Positions 48,615 to 59,918 of a stretch of DNA of 64,000 nt are shown piece by piece. The position numbers were made by a program, and so were the translations under genes. Every line of letters begins with the position of its first letter. Position 1 is the stretch's first letter. The stretch spans positions 22,524,001 to 22,588,000 of the forward strand of contig OX467086.1 in assembly GCA_950106755.1 (NCBI GenBank), in the 5' to 3' direction. The notes beneath the pieces were generated by a model. That model saw only the letters and a program-made list of their open reading frames with translations, was not told the DNA's origin and searched no databases. This DNA is from Climacium dendroides (Eukaryota > Streptophyta > Bryopsida > Hypnales > Climaciaceae).

Positions 48615-50414
48615 CTGACCAAGTGGAGGAGACATACCTCGTAGGCCTTGAATTTGTCTCCTTTGTCCGCCTGCCTCGTGTTCTTCCGGAATTGGGTTGG
48701 TCTTCGCGCGTTGTCCCACAGATATCGGCAATGGCGGATCGTGGCAGGGAGCGACGACAGGTACGGGCCGGTGACGTTCCCGTCATTGCACTTGCAGGAG
48801 AGCGCGTGCAGGTGGTCCTTGTTTTTGGACCAGACGATCTCACAAGTCCACTTTTGCACCCGCTTCTTGACCGCCTCATTGTTGACGGATGCTGTTCCTG
48901 AAATGATTTCGGTCGCAGCCTTCCACGTGTGCTGGCCGTTGATAATTTTCAGTGGGAAGGCCTTGATGCAATCCGCCCAACAGGTAGGTCTCTCTGGCGT
49001 GTCCGGCATGACGGTCAGGATTTGCTTGGTGAAGTTGACCTTCACCATGCGGTCAAGGACGGCTAGGACACCCTTCTTCTCCAATGGCTTGAAGATCATT
49101 CCCGACGTCTCGTCGGCACTTGTCATGTCCTCGAGGTCCAGCTCGAAGAAGTTTCCCCATCCGAATATGTACATGTAGGCGGACAACTCCTTGAACTTCT
49201 TGTTCGCCACTGCCTTGGCCTTGAGGCGTTTCCGGGCTTCCTCTTCTTCGCTGCACTTGGGCTCCTTCTTGATCTCCAGATCCACAAACAGCTTATCCGG
49301 AACAGCTTTCTCATCGAACGGCAAGGTCATCGGGTTGTGAACCCAGTGGCCATTCACCTTCTTGAATGTCACCTTCTTGAATGCCACCTTCTGTGCCTCC
49401 TCTTCGGATAAGTCGGTGGACTCCGGGACGGCGCTCTGCGTGGATGCGCTTGGGGCACCTTCACCCTCTTCCACATCGTGCAAGGTCCGTTGTGTCTTGC
49501 GAAAGCGGGACGCCCCTTCATCTTGTGAGGCCGAGTGGTCACCGATGGCGACGGTTGCGAACTTCCTCTTCCGCGCCTTTTGTTTGTCCCGTGCCGTGGG
49601 CCTGGGACGCTCTGCTACTACCGTGCTAGGTGGATTGGGCCGGGACGGAGGGGATCGGGATGGAGTCGTCTGTGGCGCCACCGTTGCGGGAGCAGACCGT
49701 GCAGGTTCAGCCGGCGTATGAGTTGTCATGCCTGCGGACCCTGGCAGCGTTGACGCTGTTGGCGGCTGGGAACGGTTGGTAGGCACCGAGGCGGATGCGA
49801 CTACTTTTTTCTTCTGGGTCCACCCTTATGCATCCATGTCGACGTTCCCTACTCCCTGTGATGCGTTACCACTAGTCAGCGACGACACGTATAAGGTGTT
49901 TGCATTAGTGAGGTACGCGCTCGCGACCCGTGCGGTCTTCACGAAGTCCCCAGCATGCACTTCGCACCTAGCTTGTATGTCTAGCATGAGGATTTGGAAC
50001 ACATGCGGAACCCGGTCATAATTTTTGATGAGGCGCTCATGGCAAAAAATCATCTCGTCCTCTATGCGGATGATGACTACTCCCAGAGCATTGTTGCACA
50101 AATTCACTACGTCGACGAGAACGGCCTCTTGCATCACAGTAATGTTAATGACTACCAAGTTCTTAAAGGATTTCCATCTAGACCCTCCCAGTTTTGTGAA
50201 CTCCAATTCTAAATTAAATATCAGGGAGCCGTGAAGGTAATTCATTTCAACGGTCCACAATGCTTTGGTTGCAATGAAGGTCAGCGGAATTTTCCCTTCA
50301 ACGTGCGCCTTCCACGACTCCATTAGCCGCTCAGGCGGTATTTGTATAATGTAGCCCGTGAGAGGTGGCTTGCTCTCGAGGAAGGACTCCATGTCACTGT
50401 CCACATGAATCAAA

Positions 50415-51900
50415 TCAGACCGGCCGCTCAGAATCAGACAGGCCGCTTAAAATTGCAATCTTCTCAGCGGCCTCGTATTACTGGGGTTCTAGCCCTTCAA
50501 TCAGTTCAGAGCGACCGCTCTGAACTGATCTGGATCCACGACCTATTCAGTGTAGATGTTCACAGCTGTCTGCTTATAGACAATTCTGTACCATTGAACG
50601 TGCGTGATATCTAGTGTTTGGGCTTGGTTTCCTGCTATTTAATTGGGTTTCGATTAAATTTCGCAGCGGCTCCACTATACTAATCGATCGGATTCTCTGA
50701 ATCCTATAGTACAATGTGAAATGATCATAACCTAGGTTCTATGCCCCTCTATCCTCTATAGTCTTCTCAGATGAATCATTCAATTCATAGGTGAGAGTTA
50801 CTAGTCTCACCTTATCCAATCTACGCGAAGATGTTATTTCATCGAATGCTCACTTCAGTGAGCCATCGGAATGAGTTTAAGCGACCACTCTGACCCTCCC
50901 TAATGTTGAATGAGACGTTAAAGGATCAGAGCTGCCACTCTTTACTGTAGGGAGCGCATACATCTAGTAAGCTTTGGTCATGTTCATAAAGGTTCAGAGC
51001 GACCGCTCTAAACCTGTAGCTCTAATTCCAACCCTGAGGATGTTGTGATCAGTCTGCCTGAATCTTGACAGCGCTCATCGCCATGGTTGGGAATCAAAGC
51101 GACCGATGAGAACCTTCACCGTAACTACCAACTGGAAGCTTCAATGCGTTCCCTCTGGTCCGCTTCCACTCTCATTGTGGAAGTGGCGGTTTGGAGTGAC
51201 CACTATCAATCTGCTGCACTAGTTTTGGCGAGTGCTTCATTTCAGAGAGGTCGCTCTAAAACGTGATCACGCTCCATACGAACGGCTGCGCTCCATTCTA
51301 CCATTACCAGTACCGATATCTGTAGGTTTAGAGCAACCTCTCTGAACCTCTGCTTCGTGATGAGCATGGTCACGGTTCGGAGCGACCGCTCTGAACTACC
51401 TTTTACACGATTTCAATGTTGCAGGTTTAGAGCGGTCGCTCTGAACCGCGAGGGAGTTTATAATGTAGCAAGAGTTTCAGAGCGACCGCTCTAAAACTCT
51501 CTCTGATCTAATTCAAAGCTCTGTCATTTCGTTCACATGGAGGTTTAGAGCGGTCGCTCTAAACCTTCTACTCCAATATGAACTTGCTCATGGTTCAGAG
51601 CGACCGCTCTGAACCTCCTTGTGCCGGATTCCAATGCTGTAGGTTCGTAATGTAGCAGGAGGTTCAGAGCGACCGCTCTAAACCTCCCTGTGAACGAAAT
51701 GACAGAGTTGTGATTTCGTTTAGAGAGAGGTTTAGAGCGGTTGCTCTGAACCTCCTGCTACATTATGAACTCGCTCACGGTTCAGAGCGACCGCTCTAAA
51801 CCAGTCTGGCCGACTTCACAAGTGCAAGTTCAGAGCGGTCGCTCTGAACCTCAACATCGCTCATTACGGAGCTGGAGGTTTAGAGTGACCGCTCTGAATC
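50415..51900. repeat. Palindrome array 1, upstream of the giant gene
   Basis: About 20 copies of a 20-24-bp near-palindrome (core TTYAGAGCGRYCGCTCTRAA, often extended by GG..CC). The good copies are centred near 51336, 51385, 51435, 51485, 51553, 51603, 51672, 51740, 51790, 51838 and 51888, so steps are about 48-50 or 68-69 bp. Weaker copies at about 50515, 51002, 51102, 51199 and 51250 keep roughly the same phase. The centre is asymmetric, GCGACCGC or GCGGTCGC, and the two forms mostly alternate, so neighbouring units are inverted. Spacers are also partly repeated (TAATGTAGCAGGAGG, GAACGAAATGACAGAG). It begins 23 bp upstream of the giant gene's start codon. Confidence 0.92.
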
Positions 51901-52559
51901 TTGCCAACAGCGTCATCGTGTGCGCGGTTATAGGGGGTCCTTGTTCTAGTTAATTCTTCTGTGTTTGCATGGTTTCAAATTGTTCAGGAATGGTTGGCAT
52001 TGCAATCAATTGGGATGTAGTGATTACCTGGGCTAGGAACCGGTTCAATACTCTGCTTCTTCAGCCTATAGTAACAAGATTGCTTCGTTTGTTAAGACTC
52101 CAGGAACTCGAAATCCTTCGCGGCTGCAGATGAAGTGCACACAAACTGCTCCTCAATCCCGAATACTGAATACAGAAGTTCAAGTGACATAGAACTCAAT
52201 GTAATCACAGTCACAGTGCTCTTATGATATGAATCTATTTTCAAACAAACGTAGCAGAATGGATTGAACAGCAGCTGAAAATGAGAGACCTCAAGATTGA
52301 ACCCCATCAACAAAGCGACAACAAATAATGCAAACACAGAAACCAATGAAACGAAATACTGACACTACACAGACAAATGCTTTCAGATAAACACAAAATC
52401 ACAACAAATAGACATCAACGCAGATAAAAACAACCAAACTAAAGTGCAAGATGTATATGGTTTTCGTGCAATTCTGGAAAACAACCAACTCGCAGAAAGA
52501 TTCAAAACGCAGAGAAATGAAGAACCTCGCAATGGGGACCTAAACCCTAAGTCCGCGGA

Positions 52560-52690
52560 GAATATACCTCCAAAATCTGCTCAAGCTTGTCCACCGCGCC
52601 GGGATTGAAGAAGAAAGTCCAAATTTGAGCACCGGAATTGAAGAAGGTTGTCCAGACTCTGCTCCCGCTGCTTCGCACAATGAGGGCAAA
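52560..52690 (-). other. GC-rich patch with a possible 5' exon
   Basis: On the minus strand GAQIWTFFFNPGAVDKLEQILE is followed by a good GAG|GTATAT donor at about 52568. The patch contains two diverged copies of CCGGRATTGAAGAAG. It could be a first exon of a minus-strand gene, perhaps an upstream exon of the giant gene with array 1 inside the intron, but no matching acceptor was proven. Confidence 0.2.
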
Positions 52691-53104
52691 CAATAATGTT
52701 CACGAAGTCACGAAAGCGCTAATTACAAAACTGCGCGGGGAAAAATCGCAGCGACGAAATACCTGCGCGGGGAGAGGCGCGATAGCAAGGACTACTTTGA
52801 GAAAACCCTGGGAACAGTGAAGAAGACCTACCGAACCTAAACCAAACCTAGATCCATCGAACCCAATCCGAACCTAAGCCGAACCTAAAGGAAGCATCAT
52901 CAAACTACTAAAATCATAAGTTCCTCTCTAATGTCACAAATGCTATCATTAATAGTAGAGGCTTGTGCTTATTATGTTACGCATTCATTGTACCACATAT
53001 TAGTGAAATCTTGATATATTTGAATAGAATGCATGATAATGATTTCAATAAGTCTTTAAAATAATTATTTTAAATATTTTGTGAAAATATTTTCAATCAT
53101 GCAT

Positions 53105-54398
53105 CACTATAAGAAAACTGCGTTTTTGACGATGTTTTGACAAAAACACGTGACGTCTAGAAAAACGTCACATGTTTTCAAAAACATCCGACGTTTGCCA
53201 AAAAACAAGTGCTGGGTAATGAGATTTCAACTGATGTCAACGACAACAAGGCAACAAAATTTAGAGAATAAATGAATGTCACTTGCAACGTCACATGTCT
53301 TCCATGACGTCAAACACAACAGAATATGTTTTTTTTGACATCACAAAAAACATGAGAAATCCACGTCAGCAAGTAAACTTATTTTGATTATGGCTAAATT
53401 AGTAAAAATTGTTTTGAAATGTTGACCACATATAAAAATTTAAGGATAGGGCAGCCACGTGGCATACCTTGCAAGAAAAAAGGACATGGATGGATGTGCA
53501 CCATGGATGAGAAGAGCTGGTTTTTATACTAGTGGGGTGATAGGAAGAGAAACAATCCATATGGGATAAGTACAACAAAACTTGTGTTCAATATAAAATG
53601 TGTAAAAAAACAAGACTCGTTGATTCTGATGTCTAAATCAACATGTCACATGTCTGAAACAACATCTACATGTCTAAAACAACGTCAAAATGGACAATGT
53701 TCAAATTCCCATTCTCCATTTATCCCATATCTTTTGTCTCATCATGGATAGAGAATGAATATAAATAGGACCCCTTTACCTTCATTTTTAATAAATTTTA
53801 ATGACTTATTTCCTTCATTTTGCCATCAAAAATCCTTTTGATCGTACATGGTAAGTTTTCTTTACATTTTTTTGAATTAAAATTTTTTATATGTTTATTT
53901 ATTTTATTTTTTCAATAGTTTTTTTTGTACTGACCTTGTTTAGGGTTTTTTGTACTGGCCTTTGCATGACATAAAGGTTGTTCACAATGATGTCAAAATG
54001 GACACGTCTACGTTTTATGAGACGTCATGAACAACAGGACTTTAGAATTTCAACTCACCCAATATTGCTGACGTGGCATCTGACGTGGCATGTCCACATC
54101 AAAAAATGCCACGTCAGATTTGAAAGGGGTCCACGTCATCACCTCGGGCAGGAAGGGGTTGGGGGGCATTTTGGACCCCTCCACATGTCACACTTAGAGA
54201 AGTTTGGAGGCCTTGAATTTTTTTGACGTCACAAAAAATCGTCATGTTTTTGGTGACGTTCACAAAAATTTTAGCATGTTTTGGACGTTTCTTTTTTGAC
54301 GGATTTTGGACGACATCAACGTCGATGTCAAACCCGTTTTTAAAAACATAGATGCTTGTTTTTTGTGACATCCAAAAAAACTCCATTTTCTTATAGTG
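53105..54398. mobile_element. Non-autonomous CACTA element with TGACGT-rich ends
   Basis: CACTATAAGAAAACTGCG at 53105 faces an end that reads CACTATAAGAAAATGGAG on the opposite strand and stops at 54398. A perfect 3-bp duplication CAT flanks it (53102-53104 and 54399-54401). Both subterminal regions are rich in GACGT, CACGT and ATGACGTC-like words (for example GTGACGTCTAG near 53150 and TTGACGTCAC near 54222), the likely binding repeats. At 1,294 bp it has no transposase frame. Confidence 0.93.
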
Positions 54399-54401
54399 CA
54401 T

Positions 54402-55975
54402 ACATAGAAATTGTATTTTCACACAATGTGATATTACAAAAATAGTAGTTTGCAATCACTTCTACAAAGGGTGATATTATAGAAATAATTGAGTTGCTGC
54501 AATTAAGGGGATATTAAAGAGGATCCAGAGGATGATATTATAGAGGTAATAAATCCATTGCTTCTCTTGGCTTTACACTTCTTTGCACTTCTATAATTTT
54601 GTGCTTTCGTGAGCTTTGAGCTTTCATGATTTCAATTGTCTATCGCGACTACCAAATGATTTTGAGAAATTGATTCAATTGAAGAAATTTGGGATTCCAC
54701 AACAACTAAGTTGTTCACAAAGTTTTTGAGATTTATTAGTTTTTCTTTTCAATTCTTCAATTTGAATTGCAATTTTCTGTAACAATGGAGTCAAATTTCT
54801 AATGTATGTGTATCTTTTATAGTATTTACCATTGCATATGCTTCATTCATCATTCAATAAATTTCTATGCTACTTTTCTATATATGCTTACTTAGAACAA
54901 AAATTATACGAAGATTTTAGGCATTTTTATTTGAAGATTTATTGAAATATTTGGTCTACATTCTATCTAATACATAAAAATTCTTATGAAATTTTTATGG
55001 TGAATGCGTAGCATAGCAAGCGCCAACCGCTAGTCTAGTACTGCAACGATTCTTTTCCAAGTTCGCGTTTCTTATACATGTAATCATATTAGCAATAGTA
55101 TCGTTACTCATGAAAACTCCTTTTTACTATTAATATAAATAAGATTTTTAATAAGTTAAAAGCTTCTAAGTCATAAAAATAATTTTAATTTTTAAAAAAA
55201 AGAATTTGCTAATTTGCTAATCTGCGAACTTAATGTTTTTGCATAGTTCATTGCAACAACATAAATTTGTTGGGTCAACACTACAATAAAGCATCTAACG
55301 ACCAAAAAGAACTATGGAGGACTTTGGAGATTTAGGGTTACCTCATGTGATTTGAATTTCGAACATGATTTTATGAAATAGTTTGAAGATACTTTAACAA
55401 ATGAGCTATCAAGGAATGTAATATTCATTTTAATAATTGTCCCAAAATATAAATTATGCCACTACAAGCCCCCCCAAAATGCAAGAAGTGATAGAAGAAG
55501 GTATTTTGAAGACAATGTAAGCATCTCTTGCACAAAAGTACATACTTGAACATCGTCTACAATGTAAAACACAAGAGCATTAGAAAGATTCTGAATGCTT
55601 GGAAGAAGTTCCACATACCATACTAATCTCATCAACTGTTCACTTTTCATGAGCAACACACAGATAATGTTGTACTTTAAATGTTTGATAAAAATTAGTT
55701 CTGCATGTAAAGTCTTTGGAGGGATCTACTAATGATTCAATTGAACATGTTGAATAGAAATGTCATGTTCTCCTGATGTGGCCTACAAAAAGGTAAATCC
55801 CAAGGTAACAAAGTGACTCCAGTTTATCCAAAAAGTAAGAAAGCTACTTGTTAGAAAAACTTGTACAAAATAAAGAAACAAAACATAACGTCTTTTTCTA
55901 ATAAAACTACTCCCGGTACTATGGTACTTAGCAAAAATTCACTATGTACATACAACAAGTAAGTAGAAGTCTTCC
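54402..55975. other. AT-rich DNA, no gene seen
   Basis: About 1.6 kb between the CACTA element and the five-exon gene. CACTACAA words at about 55281 and 55460 look like CACTA ends but do not form an inverted pair. No coding block with splice signals was found. Confidence 0.5.
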
Positions 55976-55976
55976 T

Positions 55977-57219
55977 TCAACGATAGTGGCAACGGGACAC
56001 TCGACGCTCAGGTGTGAGGTTATCCAAATTTGCTTGTGCTTGATTGAGCCGGGCACGAAATTCATCAAAAATATTCGTTCCAAAGTGAATTGCTTGAGAC
56101 TCCCTATGCAAATGTTCAGTCCCGTACTTGTCATCCTAAACAATGAAGTACCAATAAGACATATATCAATGAGAAATCTTTTATAAATCCTTCAAAATTC
56201 AAAAAATCACAACATTACCCAAGAAATTGACATCATCAAAAATTCAATATCATGAAAAAAAAAACCAAAGAATGAAGAGATATCGAAGGGCATCATTTTT
56301 TCCTATGCTATTGGAAGGTTAAAAGCAATCTATATTACAAACCTCAATGAGTTGTAGAAGCAAGAAACCATTCTTAGATGCGGCGAGCTCATCCTCATCA
56401 TCGAATTCCTCCATGAGAGCCCTACATGCCATGTGAATCAAGACATATTATCACATCAAAAATTAACATGTCCAAGTAAGTACATACTCAAATCTCAAAA
56501 ATCAAGCAAAACCTTTGCAAACCTAAACAATTATCAACAAATGAACTAAAAAAGAAACAATGCTAACAAGAATTGAGCATCAAAATCAACCAAGAAATGT
56601 TAATATATAGTATAGCATGTTGTACTTGACAACAAAAAAAACTTACCAAAGGTTTGTGCAATCCTTGTTGTGACACACATGGACATACTCCTCCATCATG
56701 GCCTACACATCTCGAATTGCAGCATCAAATTGTGCTCCCCAAGGAACTTCAAGTGTGCCCTGCAATGCACACATAACATGACCTGCAACAAGAAACCAAC
56801 AGAGATTGCACTAAGGAACAACCATGCATGTGATACCTACATATTATCCAAAACTTAGAGTTTTGCACATGCTTTTGAAGTACACAATTCTACAAATAGA
56901 AGAAGGAAAACATAACCCATGTAGTATTTACCCATCTTGGTGTCTTGGAACATCTCCTTAGATGTCTCGCAGTGAGAATAATGGGCAAAGCAATATAGCT
57001 TGTAGCCTTGCCAAAAATCACGAGCCCTATTTCAAGCAATTTTGAATCAATTCCAATGAAGCAATCATAAGTATGGTAGAAAATCATGCAACAGCTGCAA
57101 ACACAGAAAGCCCAAAAAACATGTGTAGAAAAAGAAGAAGTCACTTACCCAAAGTCCTCATTGTCCAAAAGAACTCTAAACTGCTCGGAGCACTTACTGA
57201 AGTTTGCAGTGCCAGCCAT
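55977..57219 (-). pseudogene. Five-exon gene of unknown function with one in-frame stop
   Basis: Exons: 57219-57149, 57026-56932, 56782-56647, 56421-56343 and 56135-55977. Every junction has GT-AG signals and the phases (2, 1, 2, 0) fit together to 540 nt, 179 residues plus a TGA at 55979-55977. The product begins MAGTANFSKCSEQFRVLLDN and continues with ARDFWQGYKLYCFAHYSHC, EVPWGAQFDAAIRDV, MMEEYVHVCHNKDC, FDDEDELAASKNGFLLLQ and ends LNQAQANLDNLTPERRVSRC. It is a compact soluble protein with several Cys and His that could bind metal. A TAG at codon 82 (56705-56703) interrupts it, so it is broken or read through. The family is not recognised. It lies between the two palindrome arrays. A further open block at 58203-58003 may be an upstream exon. 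Confidence 0.72.
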
Positions 57220-58002
57220 TGAATCTGTTTAGAACCAAAAGTGCCCTACAATGAAACACATCAACCCTACTAATAGGTAGAAAGTGAAGATGAGGCAATC
57301 CTTCCATCAAATCCTTAAGCCCTAGAATGAAGAGATGCAAAATTGTTATTCTATTACAATCAACAATCCTTATCTTTCAATTTGCAACATCTTGCAAAAA
57401 AATCACTGGTGCATGCATTTTCTTAGGTTCCACATCTTTGTTTCTTGCTAAAAAACATGATTTAGAAAGAATATAGACCATGAAGAACAATGAAAAAGAC
57501 AAATGAGCCCTTACAAGGGTTCTTTTATAGCATACAACCTCACAAGGATGAAAAAGTAAAAGTCGTAAGAAAATATAAATCTCTTCTACATGTGCTAACA
57601 AATACAAAATGAGAACTTGAAGGCTACTGAGAAGTTGCAAATGAGAAGCATTCCCAATGGACTCTCAAAACCACTTCCAAGTGGGTTCATTGACATTGGA
57701 AATTGACTACCTCTCATTGAGCGCTTGACTTTCACAATGGCTTGTAGTAATCAAATCACTAAACTTTTCCGCTAACCTTAAACAAATTGAAGAAACCTTT
57801 CTTTCTTCTCTACCACTTAGAATTCCAGCGTTTCCATTCCCAAACTCTAAATGAAGAAATCTCAAGCTATTATAGAAGATGTAGCGAAGTGGTGATGGCA
57901 GCAAATGAAACCACGATGAAAGTTAGAACGACTATTCTTTGGAGTTCGAATCCAAAAAAATTGCTGAGGATTATGGAAATTCAAGAGTGGCAGTGAACAA
58001 AC

Positions 58003-58203
58003 CTTCTTGAAGTGCGTGCGATTGTGATCTCCACATGCAATGACCTCCACTCTCACCCTTTTGCTATAGAACTTGCTGAAGCGTTGTCGACTCCCTTCAC
58101 CGGATGCAAATGACTTTGGGAAAGCAGTTGGGGTTGTGCAAAAATATCTTGTACCCTCCAAATGCAAAAGCCATGCAGTCGAGAACTGGTTCTGACAATA
58201 CAC
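58003..58203 (-). other. Exon-like block, possible upstream exon of the five-exon gene
   Basis: An open minus-strand frame encodes LEGTRYFCTTPTAFPKSFAS, then KFYSKRVRVEVIACGDHNRT and HFKK, ending at an AAG|GTTTGT donor at 58002. A TTGTCAG acceptor near 58194 is possible. The joining phase to the ATG exon at 57219 does not work through the acceptor I can see, so it may belong to another transcript. Confidence 0.3.
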
Positions 58204-58316
58204 TGAATAACCTAGCGTAGCGACTGGCGTAGAAACTACACGTGACAGAGATGTCCGAATTTTTCAATTTTATTTATTTTTTTGTTGAAAACCAACGTGG
58301 CCCTACGCTGGCGATA

Positions 58317-58340
58317 TGGCAGCCGCCATATGCGGCTGCC
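58317..58340. repeat. Short perfect palindrome GGCAGCCGC..GCGGCTGCC
   Basis: Nine-base arms around CATATG in a locally GC-rich patch. It overlaps the start of a 124-codon plus-strand frame (58316-58690) that I do not support as a gene. Confidence 0.7.
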
Positions 58341-59010
58341 GCATTGAAGTACAACCTCAGAATACAAAACCGAAACCGGCTTTTGTCTTTCTTCTTTCAT
58401 TGTCTGCAATTGTGTATGTCGATATTAGAGCGCGCGTCGTTTTCTCCTCCTCCGGCGGCGTTGTGCAGCACGTTGTCGACCGCTGGAGGCCATCTTTGTT
58501 GCTAAGAAGCGCCAATGACGTCGTACGTCCTCATTTCAGGTTCGATGAATTACTCATTCCCTGTTTCACTTCTCTCGGTTCACAAGATTGTTTTTTGTCT
58601 CTAAGAACTCAATTTCAACGGATTTCAACACATTTCATGTTTTTCTTCAGTTTTTTTGCATTTGTAGTACTGCCTGAGCCACATTCCTAGAATCTCACAC
58701 TAACAACCGGCGAGTCGTGTCTTCCCGTTAGACAAAATGCTGCATTTGCTGAAATGCGAATTTTAGAACTGTGCTCATTGTAGTTTGTGTGAATTGTAAA
58801 TTCGAAATGCTCTGTTATTCGGTTCCGAATAGTTATTCACATTCTCGTAGACAATCAATTATCCATAGTGCTGTGCTATTTCAGAGTCATGATTTATACA
58901 ATGCTGATATACCTTAGCATTATCATCTATTACATGAGACAAAGTTCGGATGGCATTCCGTCCAAATTGATTTATGATAATTAGTGTCACCCGAAATTAG
59001 TGTTACTCAA

Positions 59011-59918
59011 TTCAGGGCGGCCGCTCTAAACTGAACGTGGAGTGACGATTGGGAAGCAATATGACACTCCGTTCAGTTCAGAGCGATCGCTCTGAACCGA
59101 ACGTGGGGTGACGATTCGGAAAGCTATCCTCCATTCGGTTGAAAGCAGTCTCTCTGAACTAAACGTGAGGTGACAGTTCGGAAGGCTATCCTCCGTTCGG
59201 TTCAGAGTGACCGCTTTGAACTGAACGTGAGGTGACGGAGACGAATGCTATCCTCCCTGAAGTTCAGTGCGGCCGCTCTGAACTGCACGTCAGGTGACGG
59301 AAACGAAAGCTATCCTCCGTTCAGTTTAGAGCGGCCGCTCTAAACTGCACGTCAGGTGACCAGGACGAAAGCTATCCTCCGTTCAGTTCAGAGCGGCCGC
59401 TCTAAAGTGAACAGAGGGTAACAAATCATGAACGCTCGGAACGGAGGGTGATGGAGCTCTGTGACCCTCCCTGAAGTTCAGTGCGGCCGCTCTGAACTGC
59501 ACGTCAGGTGACGGAGACAAAAGCTATCCTCCGTTCAGTTTAGAGCGGCTGCTCTGAATTGCACGTCAGGTGACCGGAACGAAAGCTATCCTCCGTTCAG
59601 TTCAGAGCGGCCGCTCTGAAGTGAATAGAGGGTGACAAATCATGAACGCTCAGAACGGAGGGTGACGGAGCTCTGTGACCCTCCCTGAAGTTCAGTGCGG
59701 CCGCTCTGAATTGAACGGAGGGTCACAGAACTCCGTCACCCTCCGTTCCGAGCGTTCATGATTTGTCACCCTCTGTTCACTTCAGAGCGGCCACTCTGAT
59801 CTATGTTTTGCATGCGCATTATTTACGTCCTAGTCCTCCGTTTTCCCAATTATGCGCGATCACGTGGATAAATTACGCATGCATCATGTTCCTCGCAGTT
59901 CAGAACGACCGTTCTAAA
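59011..59918. repeat. Palindrome array 2, upstream of the DUF7869-like gene
   Basis: Thirteen copies of TTYAGAGCGGCCGCTCTRAA or close variants. Centres fall near 59020, 59086, 59148, 59210, 59272, 59334, 59396, 59486, 59548, 59610, 59700, 59790 and 59908: steps of exactly 62 bp, with 90-bp steps where a 28-bp longer spacer is present. Here the centre is symmetric (GCGGCCGC); the copy centred at 59334 is a perfect 26-bp palindrome. The spacer contains CACGTCAGGTGACGG and AAGCTATCCTCC. From about 59611 to 59790 the array itself is one large inverted repeat (about 90% identity) centred at 59700. The array ends about 640 bp before the gene's start codon. Confidence 0.93.

Larger units (their letters stand above)
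44539..50392 (-). pseudogene. Giant three-exon gene with ParB-like motif, acidic tracts and coiled coils
   Basis: Exon 1 is 50392-48638 (start ATG 50392-50390), exon 2 48345-46957 and exon 3 46845-44539, all phase 0 with GAG|GTATGT..GTGCAG and ACG|GTAATG..CTGTAG junctions: 1,817 codons to the TAG at 44541-44539. In-frame stops sit at codons 189 (TAA), 1164 (TGA), 1288 (TAG), 1605 (TAG) and 1796 (TAA), and no frameshift is needed. Features: an unknown alpha/beta N-domain; a Pro/Ser/Thr linker with the basic KQKARKRKF (about 265); residues about 478-530 with FPLKIINGQHTWKAA and CEIVWSKN, resembling ParB/sulfiredoxin-type domains; an acidic tract (about 1180-1205); and long charged helices (about 1363-1400 and 1583-1663). 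Composition is much GC-richer than the surroundings. The palindrome array lies directly upstream. Structure is seen; function is unknown, and nucleic-acid binding is inferred. Confidence 0.75.

Noticed and set aside
44539..50392. Variant genetic code with TAA/TAG read as Gln
   Set aside because: TGA is also affected, the gypsy and copia stops fall on Trp positions, and intact genes here end normally in TGA and TAG. Any stop becomes Gln or Arg by one T-to-C change, so the pattern is not evidence.
51325..51900. CRISPR-like look of array 1 (24-bp palindromic repeats with 25-45-bp spacers)
   Set aside because: The spacers are themselves repeated and inverted, units change orientation, no cas genes are present, and the region is clearly eukaryotic with introns.
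55281..55470. Possible fourth CACTA element (CACTACAA at 55281 and 55460)
   Set aside because: Both words are in the same orientation, no inverted partner or target duplication is seen.
58242..58690. Two overlapping plus-strand frames (87 and 124 codons)
   Set aside because: They overlap each other, carry no recognised motif, and have no splice or promoter context that favours either.
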